64,000 bases of DNA from Eonycteris spelaea (GCA_003508835.1 PUFA01000021.1:11949501-12013500), one strand, 5' to 3'; positions 10,151 to 22,689 are shown, counted from the first letter of the stretch. Notes: a model not told the origin generated them from the letters alone. Numbers and translations: made by a program.

Positions 10151-13105
10151 TAAACACATTTTTCACTGAGACAGTTATGTTGTATTGCATGATTTCTCTC
10201 GTCAAGTGCGCAACTTCCTAAAAGCTCTTTAAGGGCATTATATTAAATAATATAAACACATGAAAATGAGAATATTTAAAATATTTTGGGTTCTTTGGCA
10301 TTATATTCTGCCTGATGTGATAGTTGCATTGCTTTTAAAATATTACAGATATCCATATGTCAGTTTTCTTTTTAATATATATTTTTAAAATCCTGATTAT
10401 GTAGCTTAATTCCAGAATAAAGACCCCAGATTCTTAAACACTTAGTATCTGTAATTAAAAGGAAAATTTTGTTGTTCTGGGAGGAAGAACTTACCTACGT
10501 TTTCTTAATCTTTTAGGTGTAAACCCTATACTTGCTTGTTGCCTAAAAAATAGCATTTTCATCACTAGCAACTGACTTTATACAGCTAATCACTTATTAG
10601 TCAAATAAAAGCAAGAAACGAAACTCTTGGATTCATGACAGGTGGTTTTCATGACTGCTACATTAGACATTACAACTTAAGAAAATATTCTGGTAGCTGC
10701 ATTCTTCTAAAATCTTTTACTAAATTTCTTGAAGATTTTAATTTTTTTGCTTATAACTTAAAACAAACAAATGAACACATTTTACATAAATGTTTAGTTT
10801 CAAGATGTCTGAAGACAATAGCGATATATGGCCAACATTTGAGTGAAAGAAAATGGGATGGCCATTTTGAAACTATCAAAATATTTTCTCTTAATAAAGA
10901 CTCTTTGCTATTCAAACATAAATAGATTTTATTATTATAAATTTTCATATATAACTTAATTTATTCATAGTATGAAATAGCCTCTATTTTTTTTTTGGTA
11001 GGGTGAGAATAATAAAAAAAATTGTGTAGTATAACTTGCACCTACTTTTTTCTCTAAGAAGTATGATGTATTCTCTCAATTGAAAATGGATTAGAAGAAT
11101 ACCCTCAACATATGTTTTCCCAGATTGCTTTAGTTTTTGTTTGGTTTTGTTGTTAATTTTTCTTTCAGTCAGGCTGTCTACTCCCTTTAGAGAAATTGAT
11201 TCTCAATTGTAATCATCATTATAATAAAGAGACTCAATAAGAAGGGGCTACTTTACCTCTCATAGGTAAGTAGCCGAATGTGTCTCTTGTTCATATTATT
11301 TTTAAAAAGGAGAAGGATTTGTTAGAAAGGATATTTCTTTGTCTGATTTTTTTTTACTATAACAAATATCTGTGAAAGGATTTCAGAAGAATTCCCATTA
11401 TCTATCCAAAGAAAACAAATTATGTTGTACATAAACAAGTAAGAGGTAGAAAAATTGCACATTACTGATTACATAACTTTTAAGAATTTTTTCTTTATCA
11501 GGACTGAAGTTTATAAGGAGTCAAGAAAAATAGAATTAGATAGTGATATATAAAATAACATTTACTTAGCACAGAAAACTATTTTTGTCTGTTTTATTTC
11601 TAAAATCAACATGTAAAATTAAAAATGCTTAAATATGAAATGGAACTAGCTTTTTGAAAAATATGAGCACATACTACATTGGAATTTACCACAGCATACT
11701 AAATTGGAGAAACGTTTAGTATCCATTGTGGATTCTTTAATAAAACTCAAAGGTGTATGCACCACCTTTAAAAAGTTTATGTTAAGAAAAAATAGTTAAA
11801 GACCATTTCAGAGCTTTCGTGAAAAATTGCTTTATAAAAGTGTTTCCAGAAAAAAATATAAATACCATAAAGAAAGTGAATCAAAAGGTACATTTTATAA
11901 ATAGAACCAACAGCATCATGCATTTATGGGATACTGCAAATCATCTGAATTTCAGCTCTCAGAGACAATAATCGTTTCATTTTTTCAACTCAGTATTATT
12001 CAGCAAAGCAGTTTTATTGTATTTTTAAAATATTATCACATTGTATACTTGTCAGCTTCACTCAATAATTTCAAGGACAGAGTTAGGATTTTTGTCCAGA
12101 GAAGAAAATCATGATCAAAGTATTTTCATGGATGTGACATAAGAGTCATAACATTCCAGTCATCAAAACTACCTCCCAATTATTTTCTACTTCGTATATA
12201 AAAATTTTTAAATAATTTTGTGTTGAAAGTTTTAAAACTTATTAATGTTCAGGAGTTTGCAATTTACCCAGCTATATTAAAGCATATACCCATTTTTTTG
12301 TGTTACTATGATTACATATAGTTTGCCCCCACTATTAAATGACAATTAATGGAATTATAAAATTTAGACTAATCCTATGGTGACCAAAAGCTTATGATAG
12401 AGGGGTTGGCTGTGGGAGCATATAGTTCATGGTCAGTGAGCAGAGCATGGTGACAGAAGGTGAACTTTGTCATGAATGCTGAATGAGAAAAGTGGTGATG
12501 CTAGTATTACACCTGAAAAAAACTAAGTCAATACGCTTCAGATTTAAATTTTACATTGAAGACTTTTCTCAAAACTTAGGAAAAAAATGTAGACTAAGTT
12601 CATATTTTGCTTTGGAAGCTACAAGGAAAATGGCAATAATTTGTGATGAAATTGGTCTAACATCACTAAAGAATATGAACCATTATTTCCAATAAAAAGT
12701 TTGATATTTTTCTACTTTTTTGATTTAAAATAAAATTATTCATGCTAATAAGTAGTCTGTGATTACTAGCTTTGACTATATTTTTAGTGTTCTTATTATT
12801 TCAATGTTCTAAGTACTTTTCTCATTCTAGATTCTCATTAAAATTCCTATTGACCCAAGATATTTAATGATTTTCCAGATCATATATTTTGTTGTTAGAA
12901 ATATGAGTGTAATGAACTTGAATTTAATTGAACTTTGGCTACAAGATACAATGCTAAAAGAAACTCAGCTTTGGTTTGATAGAATTTTATGAATATTGTG
13001 TCACAACATAATCATTTTAATGTTTTATAGGTTCATTAAAGTGAATGTTTTGTCTTAAGAAATTACACAAGCCAGAAACAATGGTCGTTGACTTTCTAGA
13101 TTCTA
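10151..13105. other. Anonymous AT-rich DNA
   Basis: About 3 kb without a recognised element. A 96-codon ATG-initiated frame on + (10635-10925) has no domain I recognise, no membrane segment and no flanking splice or poly(A) context. At this composition it can be a chance frame. A second 70-codon + frame at 12483-12695 is equally unsupported. Confidence 0.5.
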
Positions 13106-13109
13106 AAGG

Positions 13110-13245
13110 CAATGACACCATGAATGAGTTGTGCAATATTGAAAAAAAAATTGCATTAACCTTTTTACATATCTAATGAAGACAACTTTGGTACCTACCT
13201 CACAGTATCATTCTGAAGATAAAATAATGAATTGTGTTTATCTTC
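13110..13245 (+). mobile_element. MIR SINE fragment
   Basis: It has the MIR core order: a degenerate 'TTGCATTAACCTTTTT' (the 'acttaacctct' block), then 'GGTACCTACCTCACAGTATC' (the 'agtacctacctcatagggtt' block), then 'AAAATAATGAATTGTG' (the 'taaatgagttaat' block). MIR is an ancient tRNA-derived SINE mobilised by L2. It is transcriptionally inert unless exapted. Confidence 0.6.
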
Positions 13246-13299
13246 AATTACTCTCCTGGGTACCTACTCAACTAATTTGAAAATTAATGTTTAAATGAA

Positions 13300-13755
13300 A
13301 ACTTGCATGTAAATTTTTATAGTAGCTTTATTCAAAATTGCCACAAAATGGAAGCAACTGACATATCATAGAACAAATAAATGGGTAACAAACTATGGAG
13401 CATCCAAACACTGTGATGTTATTCAGTGAGAAAAAGAAATGAGAGATCAAGTCACCTTGTATAAATATTAATAGATGACTAAAACCAGTTTTAAAATGCT
13501 ACATACTGTATGGTTCTAATTATATAACATTCTGGAAAAGGTAAAACTGTAAGATACACTGAAACATTGAGTAGTTGCCAAGATTTTGGGGAAGGGGAAG
13601 GACAATTTAAAAAGTGAAGGACAAGGATTTTTAAGGCAATAAAACTATCTGTATGATTCTGTAATTATTGATATGTAATACTGATATTTGTCAACAGACG
13701 TGAAACTTTATGTTATAAAGAGGGAAACTTAGTGTGTTAAAAATAAATCATTTTT
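13300..13755 (+). mobile_element. Old L1 3' end (L1M-type)
   Basis: The landmarks, in order, are 'GTAGCTTTATTCAAAATTGCC', 'AAATGGAAGCAACTGACAT', 'GTGATGTTATTCAGTGAGAAA', 'GCTACATACTGTATGGTTCTAA', 'ACATTCTGGAAAAGGTAAAAC', 'GAGTAGTTGCCAAGATTTTGG' and a degenerate 3' end. This is the end of ORF2 plus the 3' UTR of mammalian-wide L1M subfamilies. It is heavily mutated and has no coding potential. It is distinct from the L1 ORF2 piece that follows, because that piece comes from upstream in the element. Confidence 0.85.
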
Positions 13756-14074
13756 AAAGTTTAGGGATTCTCAATGTAGTATGCAGAATATGACAAACCA
13801 ATCTTTCATACAAATGTACGAAACAATTTCATTTAAGGGGGTATACACAAATAATGAATATGTAAAGGGTTTCACTTATTGTTGAATTTAACATTTAGAC
13901 ATAATGCAGTGTTAATCAGATTCCTAAGGAGAGTTTTTTAAAGTGGAACTTGAAACCTATAATGAAAATATACATAAAAATGAAATTGTCAAGACTTGTA
14001 GAGACATGCTCAAAGATCAACATGGAGGGTTTTGGTCAAATTTCAAAATGATCTGAAGTCATAGCAAATAAAAA

Positions 14075-14605
14075 TTATTTTGACTTAATTAAAATAAAAA
14101 CACAGTATATTAAATGTGTTGAATGTAACCTAAACGATACTTAGAGGGAAATCTGTAGCTCCACATGTTCACACTAATAAAGAGAAAATACTCACATAAT
14201 TCATTCAGTAATCTACAATTTAAGTATCAAGGAAGAAGAGAAAAGTTAAGCCTGAAATAAGTATAATAAAGTAAATAAGCTTATCACAGCATAAAATAAC
14301 AAAAGAGAAGAAAATAATAAAGAAAATCAATGAAACTAAAAGATGACATTTTTGATAAACATAATCGATAAACCTCTAGCCAGTCTACTCAGAAAAAGTG
14401 GGATGAAAAGATACAACTTGCCAGTATCTGAAATGAGTGATCATATTACTATTAACTCCACAGATATTAAAAAGAGAATAGTAAAAAAAAATATGAAAAT
14501 TTTGTCACTAAATTCAATAATGTAGATTAAATGGACAAAGTACTGGAAAAATACAAAAGATGCATAAAAATACCTCTGGAAGAAATAGGTAACCTGAGTA
14601 GTATT
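14075..14605 (+). mobile_element. L1 ORF2 fragment (between endonuclease and RT)
   Basis: It matches the segment of L1 ORF2 that links the endonuclease and reverse transcriptase domains. The landmarks are 'TACTTAGAGGGAAATCTGTAGC', 'AGAAAATCAATGAAACTAAAAG', 'GATAAACCTCTAGCCAGTCTAC', 'ACAGATATTAAAAAGAGAATA' and 'AAATGGACAAAGTACTGGAAAA'. Stops and indels break the frame. One 60-codon stretch (14343-14525) is a fossil part of the ORF2 protein. Flanking DNA to about 14950 may hold further decayed ORF2 sequence. Confidence 0.85.
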
Positions 14606-17335
14606 ATATATGCTTTTTTTTAAAAAAAAAAAATGTTCCTGTGATCATACCTTGTCAAATCTTTCCCAAAAGAAATAAATTGTCCCTGTCAGAATATATC
14701 TACCAATTTGCTACTACTATAGAAACAATTTTTACAGATTTTAGGTGACCAAATAAAAACTCAATGATTATCATCCAGCTGAGAGTATACTCAATAAATT
14801 AAAGGGAAAATAAAAGTAAAGAAAGGACTAAAAATTATAAACACATTTCTATTTTAGTAATGAAGAACATGCCAAATTTTTTTTGTCAGACTATCTTAGA
14901 AGAAGAGTCCAACTCTACTGAAGATGTTCAAAAGCGTTAATAGCGCCAGAAGTGTGAAGTTCTAACTCTAAGACTAAACAGATTTTATAGAAACAAGCCT
15001 TTTTCCCGGTAGGAGTCAGAGACTGGAAGAATGGATAAAACGAGCAGAGATTTATTTTCTGTTATTTATTCTCAGTATGTGGGGTTCTGAGCCATAAGGA
15101 TGAACACCCAGTCTGAGTGTGGGAGAAGCATGGGAATAGAGAGACTGAGTACTCATTATTCTTTCCAAGCAATAAAAAAACTCTAACGCTCTCCTTTTAG
15201 AAAGAAATGCAGCTGCACATCACTCAGCCATGTACAATTATTGGAGACTAGCCCTGTCTGGCCAATCTTGCAAGAAATAGACACACTATGTAAAAAGTGT
15301 CAAGGTTGAGTGCAAGAAACTCATATAATATCAAAGGAATAGAATAGTATTAGCAGATGATGACTCAACTTAGGTCTGAAGATTATAGAATTAAAAAAAA
15401 AAAGAGAGAAGTGAGAGTGAGTCAAAGATGACCAAGAAAGGATCTTCAGCTGAATATTTAAGGACCCTTACTCGATATAAAAGCTTTTTGGAACAAATTT
15501 GTAAAGTATTACCAATATTTAATCACTGACAAAGGTTTATACCCCAAAAGCTTAACTAGAGCTACCTTAAAATGAGTGTATTTTTTTATAAATGTAACGA
15601 ATTTGGTTCAACTGTGACCTTAAATTTAATTAAGCAGAGGTCTTTGTAAGTGAGCGATAAAAGGAACAAAAGTCAAAGAAGAACCTGAGTTTTCAACTGA
15701 ATGTGGGGTGAAATCCAGAGAGAATAGAAAAGCCAAGGAGAAGGAAGACAGCTGGGCAATATATTATGTGGCCTTACTAATTTTCAATAAATTTATTAAA
15801 ATTCATGATGTTTACCTATACTAGGTTTTATCACTTTTATCACCTTTTTAAATGGAAAAATTGGTAAAATGGATTATGTGAAGAATGTTTATGTAGATTT
15901 CAAACTATGAAGAGGAACTCAGCTGTGTTTTATGGAAAACCCTCAAAAAATAACATTTCTCTCACAAATTATCTTTGGTGTTGATAGTAAACAAAATTGA
16001 TGAACATCAGAAAATTTAAATTATAATGTCAAATATTAGCACCTTTCTATTAGTTTTTTTTTGTTTGTTTTTTAGTACAATTATATGGCACATAATATTT
16101 GTATTATGCATTCAAAATTTTGAGGGAAAATATTAAAATATGTAATTATTTACTCATCTTATTTATATGGAAAGCTTACATTTCTTTCACAAAATTACTG
16201 TTGCTAATGTAGCTTAATACATAGTGAGATAAAATATTTTAAGAAATTTATATCATATTGTACATATTTATTCAAATACATACTTATGTCATACTTAAAA
16301 AGTTAATGCAATGAAGATATATGTAAATGTGTTACACCGAAAATCAATGCAACAATTTTAACATGCAATTTTATATTATATAATAACAATTCTGAAGTTT
16401 ATTCTCTTTAAATCATTACTACAGGGTTAGTAAGAGTGAGAAATATAAAGAAAGATGGATCAAAACAAAGTTACCATAAATATGAGTCACATAACTGCTC
16501 ATAAATTGAATTTTCATGTAATTTAAAATGCTTTTAAATGAAGAATGGCCTTCCAGATATCCTATTTATTCAAATAGTTGTGCTTCTTAAAGCCTATCCT
16601 TTCACTAGACTCATAATAAGCTGCAAATGCAGCATCCCAGGAAAGAATCCTTCAGTTGCCTTAGGATTCCATTGAAGACTAACATCAAAGATAATTGAGT
16701 CCTTTCATCTCTAACTCAAGAAAGTGGTCAAATTTTCTCTGTGTGTGCTTGAGAGAAGTTGACCTGTCTTTATGTGTCTTTATTAGGAGTTACTCTGTAC
16801 AAAATACTACCTGAACAATTTTGTAACTAAGAATCTAGAGAAGAATATGCAAGTTGTAATTAAATAAACTCTATACACTGTCATTAATTTTTATGTTAGA
16901 AATTCTAATTTTTAAGGTAAACCACAAAATTTATTTTATTTTTATATTGATTTTGGCTCCGAAAACAATATATACAGGTTAATTTTGGAAATACAAATTC
17001 TACCTTTAATCTCATTCAAAACGATTCTAAAATGTTTATTAAAGTAAATTTAAATTTTGAAAGTAAACGCTTCAAGGATTTTCAACCCGTGTTAATGTAT
17101 GCTTGATTTAATCTCAATATTTAGAGTAAGTGCTATCTGCATATACATTTAATAACTTTTAATTGCAAAATGTCATATTTTCCAATATTATTGTGATAAA
17201 TGGTCATAAACTTTGTCAAAATTAATGATTTAAATAGTGAAGAACATACCTAAAGCAAAGTGGTATTTTACTAAATTCCAATTAATAAGATATAAACATG
17301 GATGGCTTTTAAACCTCTTTTAAAATATGTCTATG
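14606..17335. other. Anonymous AT-rich DNA
   Basis: No gene is seen. 15000-15300 and 15600-15780 are less AT-rich and could be decayed LTR or LINE sequence, but I cannot name a family. The 16560-16800 part looks non-repetitive. Homopolymer runs are short. Confidence 0.5.
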
Positions 17336-17339
17336 AGGC

Positions 17340-17815
17340 TTCTGGTTTCTGTTAAAACCAAAAACAAATGGAGACCAGCCTTGAAAATTACCCAAGCAGA
17401 CAAAACCAGTTTAGTCATAAGAGTAACACTTAATTCAACTTATTTTGAAAGATTAACTTGACCATATTTATTTCATGGTTGTGAGTCTAGAAATCATAAG
17501 CAAAACTTAAACTGCTCCCAAAATGATACGAGGTAACCACTAACCAATTCTCTTATCATTTAAGAAAGCCAGTCACTGTGAAAAATAAACAGTGTATAAG
17601 CTGCTTTATGATAATATGCCTCTGAGCTTTCCTATGTTTTGGTTTGAGTGCCTTCAGTTCACAGACTGTCTTTTTGGTGTGCGTGCAATGAACTCCTAAT
17701 TACAACTTTTGTGATTTATTGATTTTACTTCATTATTCCTGAATTTTTGACAATTCATTAAATCAGAGTGAGATCCAAAGAAGACCCCAACGACTCTGAG
17801 CGGTGAGCAAACAGG
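17340..17815 (+). mobile_element. Probable solo LTR (ERV1-like)
   Basis: The segment has the layout of a gammaretrovirus-like LTR. A pyrimidine-poor U3 leads to a promoter-proximal 'GTGTATAAGCTGCTTTATG'. Then comes 'CTTTTTGGTGTGCGTGCAATGAACTCC', where a degenerate poly(A) signal (AATGAA) is followed by a T-rich U5 with 'TTTGTGATTTATTGATTTTAC'. No primer-binding site or internal genes follow; decayed L1 starts soon after. Family and exact ends are not established, and it could be another LTR class. Confidence 0.4.
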
Positions 17816-18084
17816 TGCCGGTGCTCACAGAGCCCATTGCTTTCTCTGACCCTGGAGTTTAGGGGTATATCTCTCTTGGATCTGAACTCTGCTCTCCTTA
17901 TGTTTAGAACTCTCCAACATTATTGTGCGTATTTGCATTTAGCCTGTTGAAACTTCCTGGTAAATCACTCTATTCTGTTCAAAAGGAAGGAAAACCATGA
18001 TTTCTCTGTTTTGGAAAACCAGGTCCCTCAGAGTCAAAAAGTTTTAGGGAATCAAGAAGAAGAAGAAGAAAAAAAAAAAAAAAA

Positions 18085-18206
18085 GATTGCACCTGGTCTA
18101 AATTTCCTCATTCTTTATCTCCCTCAAAATACTCCTGCAAGGCATACTAAAAGGCAAAAAAAAAAAAAAAAAAAAAAAAGAAAGAAGAAGAAAGAAGAAA
18201 GAAAAA

Positions 18207-18246
<40 letters not shown>

Positions 18247-20025
18247 AGAAAGAAAGAAAGAAAGAAAGAAAGAAGAAAGAAAATACAGCAAGCATTGGAA
18301 CAAGACATGGTGGCAAGGACATGGAAAATACAAGACCAAGAATTTAAGACAATAAAATTAATTTGCTAAGGTCTCTAAAGGAAAAAATAGCATGAAAGAC
18401 AGGTGGGCAATGTAAGCATTGCGGTGAAAATTCAAAGAAAGAACCAAAAAGAAATGTTAGAGATTAAAAACACTGTAATAAAATGAAGAAAATCTTTCAT
18501 GGTCTTCTGAGTGGACTGGAGAGAGCTAAAGAGAAAAAAGAACTCTCTGAGCTAAATAAGATGCCAATAAAATTCTCAAAAACTGAAAAGCAAAGAAAAC
18601 AACACTGAGAAAAACAGGACAGACTATCCAAGTACTTTGGGAAAACTACAAAAGGTGTAATATATATGTAATGGGAATAGCAGAAGGGAAAAGAAAAAAA
18701 AACAAAAGAACTATTGGAAATGAAATGACTGAAAATTTTCGCAAAATAATGTCAGTCATCAACCAGATAAGTAAGCTCAGAGAACACCAAGGAGAAAAAA
18801 ATGCAAAACAACAAATACATTACAGCATATCACTTTTAAAACAGAGAAAATCAAAATAAAGAAAAAGTCCTAAAGAAATCAGAGGAAAAGAACATGTTAC
18901 CTATAGAGGAACAAATATAAGACTTGCATCTATGATCTCTTCAGAAATCATGAAAGAAATGAGGTAAATATTTAAATGTTGAGAGAAACAAACGAAAACA
19001 CCACCAAACTAGAAATTAGTACCCAGTAAAATTATTATTCAAAAAATGGAGAAACAAACAGGTTCTCAGATAAACAAAAAATGTGGAATTTGTTGTCAAA
19101 AGACCAGCCTCGCAAAAAATTTTCAAAGAAGCTTTTTTTTTTTTTTTTTAAAGAAAGCACTATGGTCAAAAAGTCAGATCCGCATAAAGTAGGGAAAAGG
19201 ATCGAAAAAAGGCTAAGTGAAGGTACGTTAAAAACTTTATTCATCTGACAGGTAACAGTTTGTTCAAAATAATAATACCAACAATGCACCAATAATGTAA
19301 ACTTATGTATGTATCATGCATATGATGCTTATATATGCTTATGAATTAGTAACAGCAATGATACAAGGCACACAAGGGAAGAATTAGAATTACCTTTTTT
19401 TAGTACAAGGTACTCACACTATCTGTGAAGTGGTATAGTGTTATTTGAAAGCAGACTTGGGTTAGTTATAAATTTATATTGAAAACTGTAAGGCAACTGC
19501 TATAAAAAGTAAAAAAAAAAAGGTGTATTCTATACGCTAAGAAAGGAGAGAAAACATAATTATATAAAATACTCAATTAAAACCACAGCGGCAGAAAAAG
19601 AATGGAAGACAAAAATAGCAATGAAGAGTAAGGACAAAAATGGAAAACAGTAATGAATATGGTAGATATTAATCCAATTATAACAATAAGCACTTTGAAT
19701 ATCAATGGTCTAAATGCTGAAATTAAAAAAAAAGCAGAGATTGTCAGTGTAAATCAAAACATAAGACCCAACTATAATGCTGTCCGTGGGAAGCCAATAT
19801 AAATATAAAGACTCATACAGATTAAAAGCAAATGCATGGGGGAAAATATTCCATTAAAGCAGTATTATAAAGAAAGGAGGAAAAGCTATATGAATTTCAG
19901 ATATTGCCAGCTTCAAAGCAATGAAAGTTTTCAGGGATAACATAAAGATAAAGGAGCCATTTCTCCAAGACATAATGATTCTTACCTTGTATGTGCCTAG
20001 CAACAGAGCAACGTTATGTGAATCA
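18085..20025 (+). mobile_element. L1 5'/ORF1 to ORF2 endonuclease, 3'-truncated, decayed
   Basis: It starts near 'GGCATACTAAAAGGCAAAA' at the ORF1 5' side and runs through ORF1-like blocks. These include 'GGTAATGTAAGC'-like 18410, 'AAATGTTAGAGATTAAAAAC', 'AACTACAAAAGGTGTAATAT', 'GGGAATAGCAGAAGG', 'ATAGAGGAACAAATATAAGAC' and 'AAAATTTTCAAAGAAGC'. The inter-ORF part follows, and then the beginning of ORF2 ('AGCACTTTGAATATCAATGG', 'AAGACCCAACTATAATGCTG', 'TTTCAGGGATAACATAAAGA', 'GTATGTGCCTAGCAACAGAG'). It stops within the endonuclease domain. Stops and frameshifts are frequent, so there is no functional RNA-binding ORF1 protein or endonuclease. Losing the 3' end and keeping the 5' part is the reverse of ordinary 5' truncation, so a later deletion or insertion probably removed the 3' part. 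Confidence 0.85.
18156..18284. repeat. Poly-A followed by GAAA/GAAGAA microsatellite
   Basis: About 24 A residues run into GAA and GAAA units for roughly 105 bp, all purine on +. It sits inside the L1 ORF1 region, in place of an A-rich ORF1 segment, so it probably arose by expansion of that segment. A smaller GAA-plus-poly-A tract lies at 18054-18084. Frames through it are Lys/Arg or Phe/Ser/Leu strings and not proteins. Confidence 0.95.
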
Positions 20026-20964
20026 AGGGGGCTATAGCTTATATTCCAACCTTGACCAGCTATTGGACATTGGCTCCCTCTCCCAGAAGGTGCATGCTCT
20101 GGGTCTATGTCCCTCCCTTAGCTAAAGGCTATTTCTGGGAAAGGACCTGACCGTGAGTTCTCAGCATGTTCCCAGCAGCTGGGTCATTGACACACTGTCC
20201 TGAAGGAGAGATTTTGCTGGTGCGTGGCAGCCCACCCTACCTGTGCTTTTGATAAGGTAGTAGAATGCATATCTAAAATAACTTTTTTTTTCTACCAGTA
20301 TACATTAGTAATTTTCATGAGAAATTGAATTGTAGACAAAGATTAAGAATTTGTTATTAAAATTAGGTTTCTTGATATGGCCCTTTTCTAACTAGGTGTT
20401 CAGTTGGACAGAAAATAGTAACAGGAGGTCTCTTATCAGCTATTCTTTGTTGAAATATGATGGTGTCACTTATGTAGTACATCAAGTATGTGTGCAAGTT
20501 CCGGATTACTCTCAGCAGGAAATAAATTAAGCACCTTAGAGTTTATGCTACACTGTGATTACTGCTTCTGTGCTCATATTCTGAGCACAGCTGGTAGGAC
20601 CCTGTTAAAATGTTGGACTTGTCCTCTATTTTGAAAGCACCAGTGGCTCAAAACCTGCCATGCACCTTACTCTGCTCCACTTTTTAATGCTACCATTAAT
20701 AACTGTATATGTCTTAATCAATGTGGGCAACTTCATTGTATCGGGAAATGCATTTTGCAGAGCACATGCCTGGGTTTTTGATTCGTTTTCAAAACTACGC
20801 AAACATTTGCAATTATAACATTAAATTATTTTCATCTGTTAAGGGATTTTGACATTTACATAAAATCAAATCCTTAACTTTTATACCCAAATTAAATTAG
20901 TAGTTGTAGCTCCTTCTTCATGTATTTTCCACTTGAGATGAAAACTATTTTCTTCATTTTACTG
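20026..20964. other. Anonymous DNA, GC-richer at its left end
   Basis: 20026-20260 is clearly richer in GC than its surroundings and holds no recognisable gene or repeat. It begins exactly where the L1 ends. 20400-20880 looks non-repetitive and has balanced, complex sequence. No exon signals could be defended. Confidence 0.5.
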
Positions 20965-20965
20965 T

Positions 20966-21019
20966 TTGTCTATTTCAGCATTAACTAATCACCCCAAAAC
21001 TTTGTTACTTAAAAATCAC

Positions 21020-21020
<1 letters not shown>
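20966..21020 (-). mobile_element. LTR end fragment (same type as 5108-5674), tentative
   Basis: 'AACTAATCACCCCAAAACTT' followed by 'TTACTTAAAAA' resembles the reversed 3' end of the LTR seen at 5108-5674. Similarity is lost after the following TG repeat, so only a short remnant is proposed. Confidence 0.35.

Positions 21021-21054
<34 letters not shown>
21020..21054. repeat. TG dinucleotide microsatellite
   Basis: Seventeen uninterrupted TG units. It is alternating pyrimidine-purine and a likely polymorphic marker. Confidence 0.95.
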
Positions 21055-21055
<1 letters not shown>

Positions 21056-21962
21056 CCTAAAGTAAAGAATCAGATTGTCATATCAGACTCACAAATTTAG
21101 GAGTTAGAGCTAAGTAGGTGTTTAGGAGATAATTTCTTGTGTTTCAAGTTATTGTCTTTACTAGCAAGTCAGGCCATGAAGAGACCCAGACAAAGCAGAG
21201 AGAGGTCCAGGACATCAGGAAGTGTTTTCCAGGCCCATTATCCCCACATCAGACATGCACTCTGTTGCCAGAATAATCGATTTGATTTCCAAGTGCTTCA
21301 TTGTGTGGTGGTTACCTCACACAGCAGAAGCAGCAGTTAAGTAATGAGGAATCTTCATTTCCTGCCCTGAGGTGTTGTTTGTCATACTTGCCATTCCCTA
21401 CAGACCTGTGCCCATAAATCCATAGATTCTGAATTTATCTACTATAAATAACTCTTAGGCAGGGTTCTCTACCTGAGGGCATCTATATGTAACAACTCTT
21501 CTTCCGAGCAAATGCCTTCTTCGTTTTTCTTTTCAACTTTGGGCTGTCCTCCCAGTATTGGGAATGAATGGATCACAAGACAACTGCTTTTACTCCTTGC
21601 TCTTGATTCAGGGTATGCCAGGCCTGGAAAGGGCATTATTCCACTTCTGTTATAATCTACTGCTCAGGCAGTCATGGGCTACTCTGATTCAAGAGAAGGA
21701 AAAAGGCCGCACATCTCAAAGAGAGAAGTGTCAATAAATGACCTTAAGTCAACACATTTATAATTAAAATGGAATGGAATTAACTGTTTGAATGACTTCT
21801 ATGAATCCCTTTACTATATTAAGCCTTGCTGTGTTTAGTACATGCCAGTATTAGATTAAGGTTATAAGTCATATATTTAAGAGCAATAAATTTACAAGTG
21901 CACACTGTGAATATTACAACTTTTAAATTTATTTCCAGGGAAAGCAAAATATATTGCTTTCA
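21055..21962. other. Anonymous intergenic DNA
   Basis: The 21100-21720 part is less AT-rich than average and complex. A 67-codon + frame (21137-21340) has no recognisable domain. No gene, RNA or named repeat can be supported. Confidence 0.5.
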
Positions 21963-21963
21963 T

Positions 21964-21981
21964 TGTATGTATGTATGTATG

Positions 21982-22015
<34 letters not shown>

Positions 22016-22021
22016 TGTATT
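21964..22021. repeat. ATGT tetranucleotide microsatellite
   Basis: About 14 tandem TATG/ATGT units with one TATA interruption near 21983. The Met-Tyr-Val-Cys repeat seen in translation is an artefact. Confidence 0.95.
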
Positions 22022-22689
22022 TACCAAAATGGTATTTTATGAGTATCTACTTTATAACAAGAGTTTTGCTGGTCAGCAAAATATGTGGTTGTCTGATAGC
22101 TTCCATAAATGAGAGAGTATTGAGTAAATAGGCATTTGCAATACTATGTGAAACGTATTATACAGGGAGAAATACAAGATTTTAAATACATGGGATTGAC
22201 TTCGAACCTGGTTTGTTTTGGATAAGGCTTTTCAATGGAAACTAGCTCAAATAATATTTTCCAACTTAAAGGGATGAATGGGACTAGAATATTGGAATAG
22301 AAAATTTTTTATATTATATTTTATTCAGAACTGATTTAGAGGACAAGAATACAGTGGGACCCAGGTGAACACAGATATCTATCTGCAACTGGAGAGGTAA
22401 AAGGTGGCAAACCATGAAGTCATGATTCATAGCAATATTAAAGGAGTAACATTATATCTCTGAGTCAACAAGGACTCAGAGTATGGAAGCAGAGGAGTAG
22501 TTTTATCAAAGCTATATTATGCAAACATCTTTCACAGTTCTTGATGAATAGATAAATTAGATACATGAATTCAGAGAGAGAGAGAGACAGAGAGATTGAG
22601 ATTTAAGAAATGACTTCTTATAATTCTGGTGAGAAACAATGACTGCCTGAATTAAGAGCATGTTTCTTGAGACATACAGACGTGAACGT
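22022..22689. other. Anonymous DNA with a short GA repeat
   Basis: Nothing recognised apart from a GA run with one CA interruption at 22572-22594. The right part may contain further decayed sequence of the adjoining reverse LINE2. Confidence 0.5.

Noticed and set aside
10635..10925. 96-codon ATG frame on + considered as a novel microprotein
   Set aside because: Codon use follows the local AT composition, no domain or signal is visible, and no transcription or splice evidence can be seen.
13300..14605. Single L1 spanning both the 3' UTR piece and the ORF2 piece
   Set aside because: The 3' UTR comes before the upstream ORF2 part on the same strand, so one collinear element is impossible. Two insertions or a rearrangement are needed.
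18011..18355. 114-codon Lys-rich frame resembling a basic nuclear protein
   Set aside because: It is the translation of poly-A and GAAA repeats inside a decayed L1 ORF1.
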